DNA of 64,000 bases from Paenibacillus rhizosphaerae (lineage in GTDB: Bacteria; Bacillota; Bacilli; Paenibacillales; Paenibacillaceae), in NCBI RefSeq assembly GCF_014192015.1, contig NZ_JACHXJ010000001.1, positions 992,001-1,056,000 of the forward strand. The letters are read 5' to 3'. The notes under the pieces are model-generated. The model searched no databases and had not been told where the DNA came from. It worked only from the letters and a program-made list of their open reading frames with translations. Of this stretch, positions 26,259-36,087 are shown one piece after another (position 1 is the first letter of the stretch; every line of letters begins with the position of its first letter). Position numbers and translations under genes: made by a program.

Positions 26259-26297
26259 ACAGCCCTGCTTTCTTGCCATAGATGAAAGCAGGGCTGT
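26259..26297 (+). terminator. Strong hairpin after the yesN-type gene
   Basis: ACAGCCCTGCTTTC (26259-26272) and its exact complement (26284-26297) form a 14-bp stem. The following bases are only weakly T-rich, so it may attenuate rather than fully terminate transcription into the importer genes. Confidence 0.6.
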
Positions 26298-26419
26298 TGT
26301 GCTGCTAAGGGTGTGGGGAAAACCTGCCCTGAATGTGTGGTTACCCGCATTATGCAGGAACCCGCGTGATTTTATAATGAAGAAGAACAGTCCGGACAGA
26401 AGAAAAGGGAGGTCAAACC

Positions 26420-27781
26420 ATGAAGAAAAAACTGTGGACCGCAGCTTTGTGTGTGGCCATCATCGGAGGTATATCGGCCTGCGGAAGCAAGGAATCGTCC
26501 AATCCGGAGTCCGGATCCTCCGGTGCGAAGACGAAAATTACATACTGGACCGGTGACCGCCATGACTCCGAGTATATCAAGGAGCTGGTCGACGAGTATA
26601 ACCAAACGAATCCGGATCACATCGAAGTGGAGCTGGTCATCAAGGGCGATGACTTCGACCAGGCCCTCGATATGTCATTCCAGACTTCGGAAGCGCCTGA
26701 TGTGATCCGCGTCAAGGAAAACACGATTCAGACGTTCTACAAGAAAGGCTTCTTGGCGCCGATCGACGAGTTCATGACGGATGAGCTGAAGGAAAAGTTT
26801 CCGCTTATGGATAACCTGAACAGCTTTGACGGCAAACGCTACAGCCTGCCGAACTACGGCACGACGATGCGGCTGATCTATAACAAGGAGCTCTTTGAAA
26901 AGGCGGGTATCGCCAGTCCGCCGACCACGCTGGATGAGCTCGTCGCGGACGCCAAGAAGATCACCGAGGTCGGCAAGGGCAGCGGAGCATACGGTTTCGC
27001 GCAGAACTTCAAGAGCCCGGCGAGTGCGCTGGGACGCTCCGCACGGGTTATCGCCGAAGTCAGCGGTTATGGCGGTTTCGGTTACGACTTCAAAACGGCG
27101 CGTTATGACTTCAGTCCATTTAAACCGATCATCGAGGCGTTCAAGCAAATCAAGGATGACGGCAGCATGCTGCCCGGCGTTGAATCCCTAGACATCGATC
27201 CGCTGCGGGCACAGTTTGCCGAAGGGAAAATCGGCATGTATCTGTCGTTCTCGGCGGAAGCCGGCGTGTACCAGTCCCAGTTCCCGGCGAAGATCGACTG
27301 GGCAGCTGCACCCGCTCCATCCATCGACGGCAGCTTCAAAGGAGCTTCCGGTTTCCTTGGCGGCCAGTGGCTAGCCATCAGTTCCAAGACCCAAGAAAAG
27401 GAAGCAGCTTGGAAATTCATGCAGTACATGTACAACGATTCAACGCTCAAGCAGTATCAGGAGAAGGGCTTTGGCATCGCCATGGTGCCGTCCGTAAGCG
27501 AGGCTGCAGCTACGCCAAGCGTTAAGGGCATTGAAGGTTTCCTGCCGAACAAATACGACGGCGTTTGGCCGGTCGCTCCCACTGTAGCGGTTCAAGGCAC
27601 CAAGTCAGACGACGCCTTCTTTAAGTACATCGTCAGTGGAGGGGACCTGGACGCCATCACAGCGGATCTGAATCAACGGTATAATTCGGCGCTCGATGCC
27701 GCCAAAGCCAGCGGGGAAGTCAAGGCCGAACCGATGCCGGATTTCGACCCTGCGAAGTTAGCCGGACAATACACCAAATAA
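26420..27781 (+). CDS. Sugar ABC transporter substrate-binding lipoprotein (CUT1 type)
   Basis: 453 residues, ATG 26420 behind GGGAGG. Signal peptide with lipobox ISACG (Cys about 21). Family-1 extracellular binding protein: ITYWTGDRHDSEYIKELVDEYNQ at the start, APDVIRVKEN, LPNYGTTMRLIYNKELFEKAGI and FLGGQWLAISSKT. It captures an oligosaccharide outside the membrane and passes it to the two permeases that follow. The YesM/YesN-type pair upstream and GH130/GH106-like enzymes downstream suggest a pectin- or mannan-type oligosaccharide. There is no ATPase gene in the operon. Confidence 0.92.
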   Translation: MKKKLWTAALCVAIIGGISACGSKESSNPESGSSGAKTKITYWTGDRHDSEYIKELVDEYNQTNPDHIEVELVIKGDDFDQALDMSFQTSEAPDVIRVKENTIQTFYKKGFLAPIDEFMTDELKEKFPLMDNLNSFDGKRYSLPNYGTTMRLIYNKELFEKAGIASPPTTLDELVADAKKITEVGKGSGAYGFAQNFKSPASALGRSARVIAEVSGYGGFGYDFKTARYDFSPFKPIIEAFKQIKDDGSMLPGVESLDIDPLRAQFAEGKIGMYLSFSAEAGVYQSQFPAKIDWAAAPAPSIDGSFKGASGFLGGQWLAISSKTQEKEAAWKFMQYMYNDSTLKQYQEKGFGIAMVPSVSEAAATPSVKGIEGFLPNKYDGVWPVAPTVAVQGTKSDDAFFKYIVSGGDLDAITADLNQRYNSALDAAKASGEVKAEPMPDFDPAKLAGQYTK

Positions 27782-27857
27782 ACAAACGTCCGGCGGGATG
27801 GGGGAAGCCCCATCCCTTTCCTATCCGGACGATAGAGATCACAAGGAGTGAGAGAAG

Positions 27858-28760
27858 ATGAATAAAGCGAAGAACCTTGCCTTTTCTTACAGCTATATCC
27901 TGCCGAGCTTTATTCTCACGGTGGTTCTTGGCATCTATCCGATTGCTTGGGCCATGCGATATATGTTCTATGACTACAAAGGTTACGGAGCCGAAAAATT
28001 CATCGGCCTCGATAACTTTACCCGCGTGCTCAAGGATCATGAGTTCTGGAATTCCGTCGTGAATACGTTCGTGTATGCCGGCGGCAAGCTGGTGCTTTCG
28101 ATTCCGCTTGCCCTCATTCTGGCCGTTCTGTTAAATCAGAGGATCCGGGGCAGAAACTTGCTTCGCGCCATTATTTTTATGCCGACGATCATCAGCACGG
28201 CCGTCATGGCCGTCGTATTCTTCACCATCTTCAATTCGTACAACGGCATCCTGAACCAATTTCTGATGAAATATAAACTGATTGGCAGCGCTGTGGACTG
28301 GCTGGGCGTCGACTACTCCATGCTGACGGTCATCCTGGTGGCGGTATGGGGAGCCGTTGGCAATTATATGCTGCTGTTTCTGGCCGGTCTGCAGAATATT
28401 CCCGAGGACGTGTATGAGAGCTCCGCCCTGGATGGAGCGAATAAACTCCAGCAGTTTCGTTATATTACCATTCCAATGCTGGGACCGGTCATGCAGATGA
28501 TCATTATGCTGGCCATCATCAATGCGCTCAAAGGCTACGAGAGCATTATGGTCATGACGGACGGAGGTCCCGTGGGAAAAACCAACGTCATGTTTCTGTA
28601 CGTTTATAAGCTGTTCTTCCCGACAGCCGGATCGGGTGCCGCGACCCAGATCCAGGAGATGGGATATGGCAGTGCGGTCGCTTTCGTCACGGCCGTCATC
28701 GTCGGCCTGATTACGATTCTTTATTTCTACGGCTCCAAGCGGATGAGCCAATACGAATAG
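27858..28760 (+). CDS. Sugar ABC transporter permease (MsmF/UgpA type)
   Basis: 300 residues with an AAGGAGTGAGAG ribosome site. Six membrane helices; the EAA loop that docks the ATPase reads ESSALDGANKLQQFRYITIPMLGP near residue 190. It pairs with the permease at 28774, 13 bases on. Confidence 0.93.
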   Translation: MNKAKNLAFSYSYILPSFILTVVLGIYPIAWAMRYMFYDYKGYGAEKFIGLDNFTRVLKDHEFWNSVVNTFVYAGGKLVLSIPLALILAVLLNQRIRGRNLLRAIIFMPTIISTAVMAVVFFTIFNSYNGILNQFLMKYKLIGSAVDWLGVDYSMLTVILVAVWGAVGNYMLLFLAGLQNIPEDVYESSALDGANKLQQFRYITIPMLGPVMQMIIMLAIINALKGYESIMVMTDGGPVGKTNVMFLYVYKLFFPTAGSGAATQIQEMGYGSAVAFVTAVIVGLITILYFYGSKRMSQYE

Positions 28761-28773
28761 GAGGGACGCGTTC

Positions 28774-29601
28774 ATGAAAATCGCATCGAGAGCCGTGATG
28801 TGGGTGTTTTTGCTGCTGGTCGCGTTCCTGACGCTATTCCCGGTGCTCATCACGATATTGGGATCGTTCAAGACCAATGCCGAGCTGACCGCAGGCGCAA
28901 CGGTCATGCCGACGATTTGGCAGTTCAGCAATTATGCCGAGGCGTGGAAGCAGGCCAACTTTTCGACCTACACGGTGAACAGCCTCTTCGTTGCCGTCAC
29001 TTCGACCATCGGCATTTTGTTCGTTTCCTCGATGGCCGCCTACGTCGTCAACCGGATGGAGTTCCCAGGTAAAAAAGCTTATGTGGGCATGCAGGCGTTT
29101 ACGATGTTCGTCGCCATCGGCGCGGTGGTGCTGCGTCCGCAGTTTGAGCTGATGATTAAGCTGCACTTACACAATACGCTGTGGGGAGTCGTCCTAATCC
29201 TGATCAGCGCGCACGCGTCGGCCTTTTTCATCCTGCAGAGCTTTATGACCGGCATCCCCAAGGAGCTGGACGAAGCGGCCCGGATCGACGGCTGCTCGCG
29301 GGGGCGGACGTTCTGGACGATCGTCCTGCCCCTGCTTACGCCAGGGCTGGGCGTTTGCGCGCTGTTCGCTTTCCGCGGGGCCTGGAATGAGTACCTCCTG
29401 CCGTTCGTGTTTACGCTGAGCAAGCCGGAGCTTCAAACGCTGACCGTTGGACTCGCGAACCTGAAATACGGCGTCTCGGCAGCATCGCAGACGCACTATA
29501 TGATGGCGGGAGCCTGTTTGTCGATCCTGCCGATCCTCGTCGTCTATCTGTTTGCCAACAAGTCGTTTATGAAGATGACCGCCGGCTCCCTGAAGGGATA
29601 A
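28774..29601 (+). CDS. Sugar ABC transporter permease (MsmG/UgpE type)
   Basis: 275 residues, AGGAGGG ribosome site. Six membrane helices; EAA loop ELDEAARIDGCSRGRTFWTIVLPLLTP near residue 170. It forms the heterodimeric channel with the preceding permease. The ATPase must come from elsewhere. Confidence 0.93.
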   Translation: MKIASRAVMWVFLLLVAFLTLFPVLITILGSFKTNAELTAGATVMPTIWQFSNYAEAWKQANFSTYTVNSLFVAVTSTIGILFVSSMAAYVVNRMEFPGKKAYVGMQAFTMFVAIGAVVLRPQFELMIKLHLHNTLWGVVLILISAHASAFFILQSFMTGIPKELDEAARIDGCSRGRTFWTIVLPLLTPGLGVCALFAFRGAWNEYLLPFVFTLSKPELQTLTVGLANLKYGVSAASQTHYMMAGACLSILPILVVYLFANKSFMKMTAGSLKG

Positions 29602-29635
29602 CGGCGCCAATTGAATCAAGGAGGTTGTATTCAAT

Positions 29636-30643
29636 ATGAGTTTACGTATGCCGATTATAGGAAAGCTCTCATCCAGTTTCGTCATCCGGCGCCACCCGCT
29701 GAATCCTGTTCTGGATGCAGCGCGCGTGCCCTACCCGACGGCGCTGGTCTTTAATGCCGGTGTCACCAAGTTTAATGGACGGTACGTCATGGTTTTCCGC
29801 AATGATTACGGATCGCCGGAGGAGCAGACGCTCGAGCCGCATCACACAACGGATCTCGGCGTCGCGTTCAGCAGCGACGGCATCCACTGGGACGTGCAGC
29901 CAAAGCCGTGCTTTAAACTTCACGACGAGGAAATCGTAAGAGCCTACGATCCGCGTCTGACGGTGATCGACGGGCGCTGTTACATGTGCTTTGCTGTCGA
30001 TACCCATCACGGCATCCGCGGCGGGATTGCCGTCACGGACGATTTCATCGATTTTGAAATTCTGAGCCTGTCCACGCCGGATCTGCGCAACATGGTGCTG
30101 TTTCCGGAGAAAATCAGGGGCAACTATGTCCGGTTGGAGCGGCCGTTCACCGTGTACAGCCGGGGCGGGGTCGACCGGTTCGACATGTGGATTTCCGAAT
30201 CGCCCGACCTCAAATATTGGGGCAATTCCGATCTGCTGCTGGCAGTCGAGCAGGTCCCTTTTGCCAACGACAAGATCGGCCCGGCTGCACCGCCGATCAA
30301 AACGGCGAAAGGGTGGCTTACGACGTTCCATGCGGTAGACATCGATCCGGCGCGAGGCAAAAATGGATGGGAGGACGCGTGGAAGAAGCGCTACACGGCG
30401 GGGCTCATGCTGCTTGATTTAGAGAATCCAAAGAAGATTGCCGGCATGTACCGTGAACCGCTGCTTGCCCCCGAATCCGAATATGAGACCGACGGGGGGT
30501 TCCGCAACAACGTGATTTTTCCGGGAGGCATGGTGCTGGAGGATGATGGCGAAGTGAAAATATATTACGGTGCGGCAGATACGGTGGAATGTCTGGCTTC
30601 CGCCCATATCGATGATCTGTTGAAATTATGCCTGGACAGCTAA
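29636..30643 (+). CDS. GH130 family glycoside phosphorylase/hydrolase
   Basis: 335 residues, ATG 29636 with AAGGAGG upstream, no signal peptide. Five-bladed beta-propeller family GH130: Asp105 in VRAYDPRLTVIDGRCY is the expected general acid, and repeated blades read FNGRYVMVFRND, VAFSSDGIHWD and LSLSTPDLRNMVLFPEK. GH130 enzymes act on beta-mannosides, usually as phosphorylases that release mannose-1-phosphate, and some are hydrolases. Which subfamily this is cannot be told here. Its place between the importer and the GH106-like gene suggests it works on imported oligosaccharides in the cytosol. Confidence 0.85.
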   Translation: MSLRMPIIGKLSSSFVIRRHPLNPVLDAARVPYPTALVFNAGVTKFNGRYVMVFRNDYGSPEEQTLEPHHTTDLGVAFSSDGIHWDVQPKPCFKLHDEEIVRAYDPRLTVIDGRCYMCFAVDTHHGIRGGIAVTDDFIDFEILSLSTPDLRNMVLFPEKIRGNYVRLERPFTVYSRGGVDRFDMWISESPDLKYWGNSDLLLAVEQVPFANDKIGPAAPPIKTAKGWLTTFHAVDIDPARGKNGWEDAWKKRYTAGLMLLDLENPKKIAGMYREPLLAPESEYETDGGFRNNVIFPGGMVLEDDGEVKIYYGAADTVECLASAHIDDLLKLCLDS

Positions 30644-30658
30644 GAGGAGGGATGGAAT

Positions 30659-33600
30659 GTGACAGTATGGGAGCAGTTGGAGGACCCGCCGTCCCAGTAC
30701 CGTCCGGTGCCGCTGTGGTCCTGGAATGACAAGCTGGATCAGGAGGAACTCATTCGGCAGATCGAGGAGATGCATCGCGCCGGCATCGGAGGTTTTTTTA
30801 TGCACGCCCGGGGCGGCCTTCAGACGCCTTACATGGGGGATGAATGGATGGAAGCGGTCCGCGTCTGCATCGAGAAGGGCCGAGAGCTTGGCATGGAGCC
30901 TTGGCTCTACGATGAGAACGGCTGGCCAAGCGGATTTGGAGACGGCAAAATTCCCGCGCTGGGATTGGCGTACCAGCAAAAGAGACTGGCTGTTGAATAC
31001 GCTCCGTTTGATCGCGGGACCGAGGGCACGATTGCGCTATACAAGCGGACGGATCAAGGATTCCGCCTTCTTGGCACGGATGAGCTCGACAAAGCGGACA
31101 TCCGTGTGTATTACGAAGTCAACCCCTGTTATATTGATACGCTGAGCAAGCAGGCGGTCGGCGCTTTTATACGAGAGATTTATGACGCTTACTGGGAGCG
31201 GTTCGGGGAATCGTACAGGTCGGCGATCCGAGGCGTATTTACCGATGAACCGCAGTTCGCCCGCCGGCAGCTGCCGTGGTCGTTCGAGCTGGCTGTTGTT
31301 TTTGAGCAAAGGATCGGCTACTCCCTTCTTGCCCACCTGCCTGCCTTATTTATGGAAACGGAAGGCTGCCGTAAGGTCAGGTACGACTACTGGCATTGTG
31401 TTACGGACATGTTCACGGAAGCCTATGCCAAGCAAATCGGCGAGTGGTGCGGGAGCAAGGGCTGGTCCGCTACGGGACATGTCGTGGATGAGCAGACGCT
31501 GATGGATCAGGTGACCGCGGTCGGCGACCCGCTGTCCTTCTACGAATACCTGCAAATTCCCGGCTGTGACTGGCTGGGGCGATTCGTCGGCGAAGATCCG
31601 ATCGTTCCGAAGCAGGTGAGCTCAGTCGCAAGGCAGCTGGGTAAAAGTCAAGCGATCACGGAAAGCTTCGGATGCTCGGGCTGGAACGTCAGCCTGCAGG
31701 AGCTTCGGCGGATCGGGGAATGGCAGTTCGTGCACGGAATCAATCTCATGTGTCCGCATTTGCAGAGCTATTCGCTGCAAGGCCTGCGCAAACGGGATTA
31801 TCCGCCTTCGCTCTTCTATCAGCAGCCCTGGTGGCCGGATTACCGGCTGTTCAATGATTATTTCGCCAGGCTGTCCATGCTGCTGGCTGAGGGCAGCCGG
31901 CAGGCGGAGGTACTTCTGCTTCACCCGGCCCGGTCGGCCTGGGTTCTTCAGACGGGCACGGATGCTTCCGCGAGCAAGCCGTACCACGACACCTTTGCGC
32001 AGTTGTCGCGCTGGCTGTGCCAATCGCTGATCGGGCATGATTACGGAAGCGAATGTATCATTGAGCGTCACGGCTCCATTCAGGGAGGGCGATTCTGTAT
32101 CGGGAGTGCCGCATACCGCGTCGTTATCGTTCCACCATCCGTCACCGTCGGAACAGCGATGTCAGAGCTTCTTCAGCGATTTGTTCAGGAAGGCGGCACC
32201 GTGCTGGCCTACGAACCTTTTCCGCGGCTGGTAGGCGGAGAACCCTTACCGGAAGCCGGCGGATGGATTGATCAGGCACTGAAGCCTGACTGGAATCGGG
32301 AATCGTTGGCGCAGCACGTATTCCGGAGGACACCTTCGAGCATCGGCCTGACAGATCCATCGGGTGCGCCTATTGTATCAGACGGGATTAACGTTCAGGA
32401 ACTGGAGTTAGACGGTTCCACTCTGTTTTATTTGGTCAATTCGGATGAGAGAAGCTACGGCGAAGTACGTATACGCATTTATCGAACAGGTAAGGTATCC
32501 TTGGTCGACTTGGAAAGTGGGGGGGTCCGGCCTGTTAGCTATGAAGTCATCGATGGCGGCGTGCAGGTGACTTTGCCGCTGCATGCGGCAGGATCGCTGC
32601 TGATCAAGCTGGACCCGGCGAAGAAGCAGCAGCTTCGGGTGCCCTTGAAGACGTCGGGAGAAGTGGAGGAAGAGGGAATAATCCGGCTGAACGAGCCGTG
32701 GAAGATCACCGCAAAGAGCATGAACAGCCTGACACTGGATATCTGCCGTTTTAAAGTCGAAGACGGTGATTGGTCTGACCCGGTGCCGATGTTTCACGTT
32801 CAGGATCATGTACTTCAAATCGGGCGTTCCGTTCAAGTTGAACTGGAATACGTATTCTTTAGTCAGGTAAGCCCAACGGCAGACCAGGCCATGTATCTTG
32901 TTATGGAAAATCCCGAACAGTTTCAGATGACAATCAACGGTCAACCGCTTGAACCGGCAGCCGCAGGTTGGTGGATGGATACCTCCTTTAAAAAGGTGGA
33001 TATCCGGGGCCTCACGGTACAGGGGATCAACCGGATCGGTCTGAGAACAACCTTCCTTCATTCCGCTGAGGTTAGCAGGGCGTTGGAGCGCGCTGAACAA
33101 TTCGAAACCGAAGGCAACAAGCTCACGCTGGAGACGGAGCTGGAAAGCATCTACTTGCTGGGAGATTTTTCGGTTCACTCCGCATCACCGTGGACGTTTG
33201 GCGAACGCCGTGCCGTTTTTAACGAGGGGCCATTTTTCTTAGCCGAACAGCCCGTCCAGATTTATTCCGGTGACCTGGCCGGGCAGGGATTTCCTTTTTT
33301 TGCAGGCACCATCACGCTGGAGCAGACCATCGTTTTGCCGCCAAGCGATTGGCTTCGGGCCCTTTGGCAGTTCCGGGAACCGCCGGATGCCATTGTCAGC
33401 CGTCTGAGCATCAACGGGCAGGAGATCCGCGCTTTCGTGTGGGAGCCCTATGAGGCCGATATTACGCCGTATTTGCAGCCGGGGGCTAACCGGATCGAAC
33501 TGCAACTTACGGGCAGCTGCCGGAATGTGCTGGGTCCTCATCATCATATCAAAGGCGAGGTATATAAGGTAGGACCGGACAGCTTTAAAAATACACCGGG

Positions 33601-33718
33601 ATGGACAGACAAGGATCTCGATCCCGGCACCCCGATTTATGCGCAGCGATATGCTTTTGTCAGGTTTGGGCTACCGGATATTCCGCAGATCGTGCTGGTA
33701 ACACGGGGGGCTTTATAA
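30659..33718 (+). CDS. Large glycoside hydrolase, GH106-like (alpha-L-rhamnosidase-type)
   Basis: 1019 residues, GTG start eight bases after AGGAGGG. No signal peptide. The N-terminal about 450 residues form the catalytic barrel (PLWSWNDKLDQEELIRQIEEM, GGFFMHARGG, EPWLYDENGWPSG, IRGVFTDEPQF, ITESFGCSGWNVSL). An alpha/beta domain (about 430-560) and beta-sandwich domains with a jelly-roll C-terminus (IVSRLSINGQEIRAFVWEPYEADI) follow. This layout matches the Glyco_hydro_106-like group, which includes rhamnosidases acting on rhamnogalacturonan side chains. The linkage is not proven by sequence, and the protein could represent an uncharacterised branch. Confidence 0.8.
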   Translation: MTVWEQLEDPPSQYRPVPLWSWNDKLDQEELIRQIEEMHRAGIGGFFMHARGGLQTPYMGDEWMEAVRVCIEKGRELGMEPWLYDENGWPSGFGDGKIPALGLAYQQKRLAVEYAPFDRGTEGTIALYKRTDQGFRLLGTDELDKADIRVYYEVNPCYIDTLSKQAVGAFIREIYDAYWERFGESYRSAIRGVFTDEPQFARRQLPWSFELAVVFEQRIGYSLLAHLPALFMETEGCRKVRYDYWHCVTDMFTEAYAKQIGEWCGSKGWSATGHVVDEQTLMDQVTAVGDPLSFYEYLQIPGCDWLGRFVGEDPIVPKQVSSVARQLGKSQAITESFGCSGWNVSLQELRRIGEWQFVHGINLMCPHLQSYSLQGLRKRDYPPSLFYQQPWWPDYRLFNDYFARLSMLLAEGSRQAEVLLLHPARSAWVLQTGTDASASKPYHDTFAQLSRWLCQSLIGHDYGSECIIERHGSIQGGRFCIGSAAYRVVIVPPSVTVGTAMSELLQRFVQEGGTVLAYEPFPRLVGGEPLPEAGGWIDQALKPDWNRESLAQHVFRRTPSSIGLTDPSGAPIVSDGINVQELELDGSTLFYLVNSDERSYGEVRIRIYRTGKVSLVDLESGGVRPVSYEVIDGGVQVTLPLHAAGSLLIKLDPAKKQQLRVPLKTSGEVEEEGIIRLNEPWKITAKSMNSLTLDICRFKVEDGDWSDPVPMFHVQDHVLQIGRSVQVELEYVFFSQVSPTADQAMYLVMENPEQFQMTINGQPLEPAAAGWWMDTSFKKVDIRGLTVQGINRIGLRTTFLHSAEVSRALERAEQFETEGNKLTLETELESIYLLGDFSVHSASPWTFGERRAVFNEGPFFLAEQPVQIYSGDLAGQGFPFFAGTITLEQTIVLPPSDWLRALWQFREPPDAIVSRLSINGQEIRAFVWEPYEADITPYLQPGANRIELQLTGSCRNVLGPHHHIKGEVYKVGPDSFKNTPGWTDKDLDPGTPIYAQRYAFVRFGLPDIPQIVLVTRGAL

Positions 33719-33774
33719 ACAGGCGTATAGAAGCGCCTAAGAGGGCTTACGGATAAATGAAGGAGGCGAATTCG

Positions 33775-35892
33775 ATGGCGAAGGTCAGGAAATGGTTTTG
33801 TGCTTTATTGATATTTATGGTGGTTGTTTCGTCATGGATGACGGGGACGAATGTCCGAGCGGAAAAAAATATGGAGGGGGTTATAACTGGCGTAACGGCG
33901 CCAGCGACGATCTATAAGTATACGCCCTCTGCGCGATATGCGGCATCGCTCAACTATACGCTCAAAGCGAACGGTGTGGAGATTCCCGTCGTCAAGGGAT
34001 TTGGTGATTATGACTATGCCCATTTCTCCATGTCCAAAGGTCCGGTTACGTACGAGCTTACGATTCTAAATACGGACAAGGTACATGAATACTCGATCAG
34101 TCCGAAGAAGCTTGGCATTACTGCAGACAAAGTGGTCGGGACAACGCTGACCTTCACAACACAAACCGACGAGTATCTAATCGTTATGATAAACAATCGG
34201 GCTACCCGGATGGTCATCGCAGCCGATCCGGCGGAAACCGATGTTCCGAACAAGAAAGGGAAGGGGATTTTCAATATCTCAAAGGCTCCATACGGAGTGG
34301 TTACCGATGGACAGATCACAGAAGTTGCGGAAAGAACGGCTGCTATCCAGCAGGCCATCGACGATGCAAGCGCGTATGGGACCTGTCAAGGGGGCGGCGC
34401 TCAGGGTATTGTATACGTGCCGGCTGGGACGTACTATATCGGCAATCTTACGCTAAAGAGCAACACGGCACTGTACATGGAACCAGGCGCAACGTTCGTC
34501 GGGACGGGCAGGACGAGCGATTATACCGAGCATTGGTTTAAAGATTCAATGGGCAGGCCCGCAACCTGGTGGATTTCGACGGCCTTCCATTCCACCAACA
34601 TCCGGATTTACGGAAGAGGTACGATCGACGGCAACGGGCAGGCTCTCCATGACGACAAGAGCACGAATGGAACCGGAATGATCAATAACCTGGTCGTTCC
34701 GATCGCGACGTCCCAATTTTCGATGGACGGGATCCTCATCCGGGAGTCGTCTGCCTGGGCAGTGGTCCCGGTTCGTTCGAATGATCTGACGTTTACCAAT
34801 GTAAAGATGCTGAACAGTCTGAATATGGGAGAAAACGACGGCATTGATGTAACGGAATCACAAAACGTGATTGTGCGTCACTCGATCGGTATCTCGTTGG
34901 ATGACCCGTATTCTACGAAAGCATGGGCAGAAGATACGGACATTGCCTCGGGCAAAGTGCCTTGGCCGGGTCAACCCGAGCCCGTTGAGCATGTCTTAAT
35001 CGAGGATGCCGTGGCCTGGACGAAATGCTACGGATTCAAGATCGGCCAGGGCGTTCTTCAGGACCAGCGGAACATCACTTTCCGGGACGGCGTTGTCTAC
35101 AAGGCGGCCGTCGGCTTTGCCATTCACCATAAATACGGCACAGGAACGGTCGAGAACGTCAAGTTCGAACGGATGGACGTCGAGGATATCAGCGGCAAAA
35201 ACGAGGACAATAGTGCATGGATGACCATGTTCACTGTTAACGGAGGGAATCTTGGCGTGGGGCCGATCAACGGCGTCACTGTAAAGGACATAACGGTCCG
35301 CGACGCGGGGGAAAGCTTCGCCAAAATCAACGGGCAGGATGGAGCCATGATGACCGGCTTGCTGTTCGAGAACGTGTATATGCCAGGAAGCAGCACGCCC
35401 GCCGCCACGCTTCAAGAGATGAACTTTCTGAGCAAAGATTATTTCAGCGACGTGACGATTCTGCCGGTACAGCACGAGGAACCGGTTCCCCGGACCAATC
35501 TGGCCCTGGGCCGACCTGCTGTCGGATCGTCGAACGACGGAACGGTGGACACCGCTCCTTACGCTACCGACGGGAACATGTCCACTCGGTTTGGAACCAA
35601 ACGCGGGGTGGACCCGGGTTGGATCTACGTGGATTTGGGGGAAAGCAAACCGATCCATGAAGTGAGGCTGTATTGGGAAGCCGCCTATGGAAAAAGCTAT
35701 AAAATCCAAGTGGCTGACGATCCGTCCTCCGAAGAGAACTGGAGAGACGTATACAGCACGACCGAAGGTAAAGGAGGTCTTGAAACCATCAGTTTTGAGG
35801 AGACGAACTCCCGATACATCAGAATGTATGGCCTGGAAAGAGCGACGCAATATGGTTATTCCATTTGGGAGTTTGAAGTATACGGACCATAA
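33775..35892 (+). CDS. Secreted GH28-like beta-helix glycosidase with C-terminal F5/8-type (CBM32-like) domain
   Basis: About 705 residues from ATG 33775, with AAGGAGG seven bases upstream; ATG 33757 is in frame. Signal peptide (ALLIFMVVVSSWMTG, cleavage near VRA), a beta-sandwich N-domain (about 35-150) and a right-handed beta-helix (about 165-560). The polygalacturonase-like acid residues are NDGID (about 354-358) and LDD (about 375-377), though the usual GHG motif is not obvious. A discoidin-type domain (LGRPAVGSSNDGT, WIYVDLGESKPIHEVRLYWE, RYIRMYGLERATQYGYSIWEFEVYG) ends the protein. It is the only secreted polysaccharide-degrading enzyme of the locus and probably makes the oligosaccharides for the importer. 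The substrate is uncertain. Confidence 0.8.
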   Translation: MAKVRKWFCALLIFMVVVSSWMTGTNVRAEKNMEGVITGVTAPATIYKYTPSARYAASLNYTLKANGVEIPVVKGFGDYDYAHFSMSKGPVTYELTILNTDKVHEYSISPKKLGITADKVVGTTLTFTTQTDEYLIVMINNRATRMVIAADPAETDVPNKKGKGIFNISKAPYGVVTDGQITEVAERTAAIQQAIDDASAYGTCQGGGAQGIVYVPAGTYYIGNLTLKSNTALYMEPGATFVGTGRTSDYTEHWFKDSMGRPATWWISTAFHSTNIRIYGRGTIDGNGQALHDDKSTNGTGMINNLVVPIATSQFSMDGILIRESSAWAVVPVRSNDLTFTNVKMLNSLNMGENDGIDVTESQNVIVRHSIGISLDDPYSTKAWAEDTDIASGKVPWPGQPEPVEHVLIEDAVAWTKCYGFKIGQGVLQDQRNITFRDGVVYKAAVGFAIHHKYGTGTVENVKFERMDVEDISGKNEDNSAWMTMFTVNGGNLGVGPINGVTVKDITVRDAGESFAKINGQDGAMMTGLLFENVYMPGSSTPAATLQEMNFLSKDYFSDVTILPVQHEEPVPRTNLALGRPAVGSSNDGTVDTAPYATDGNMSTRFGTKRGVDPGWIYVDLGESKPIHEVRLYWEAAYGKSYKIQVADDPSSEENWRDVYSTTEGKGGLETISFEETNSRYIRMYGLERATQYGYSIWEFEVYGP

Positions 35893-35920
35893 ATATACTG
35901 GGTTTAGCTCACATCCCGCA

Positions 35921-35948
35921 TTGACAATTTCCTCCCCGGGGTTATAAT
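35921..35948 (+). promoter_or_regulatory. Sigma-A promoter upstream of the rhodanese-like gene
   Basis: TTGACA (35921-35926), 16-base spacer, TATAAT (35943-35948): consensus hexamers. The leader to the gene at 36088 is about 130 bases, and I see no riboswitch-like structure in it. Confidence 0.75.
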
Positions 35949-36087
35949 CAAATTTGTTAATGGCTTATAGAAAATGTTAATGAATGCATGTCCGATTCGC
36001 ATCATTTTGCTGTATGGCATCACTGTGCTGCTGTGAAGCGGCTAAGGACATGATCCCTCGCTACAATATAACCAGGGAGGAAAGCGG

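Noticed and set aside
28441..28453. AATAAACTCCAG resembling the dispersed repeat core
   Set aside because: Inside the conserved EAA region of a permease gene and the match does not extend.
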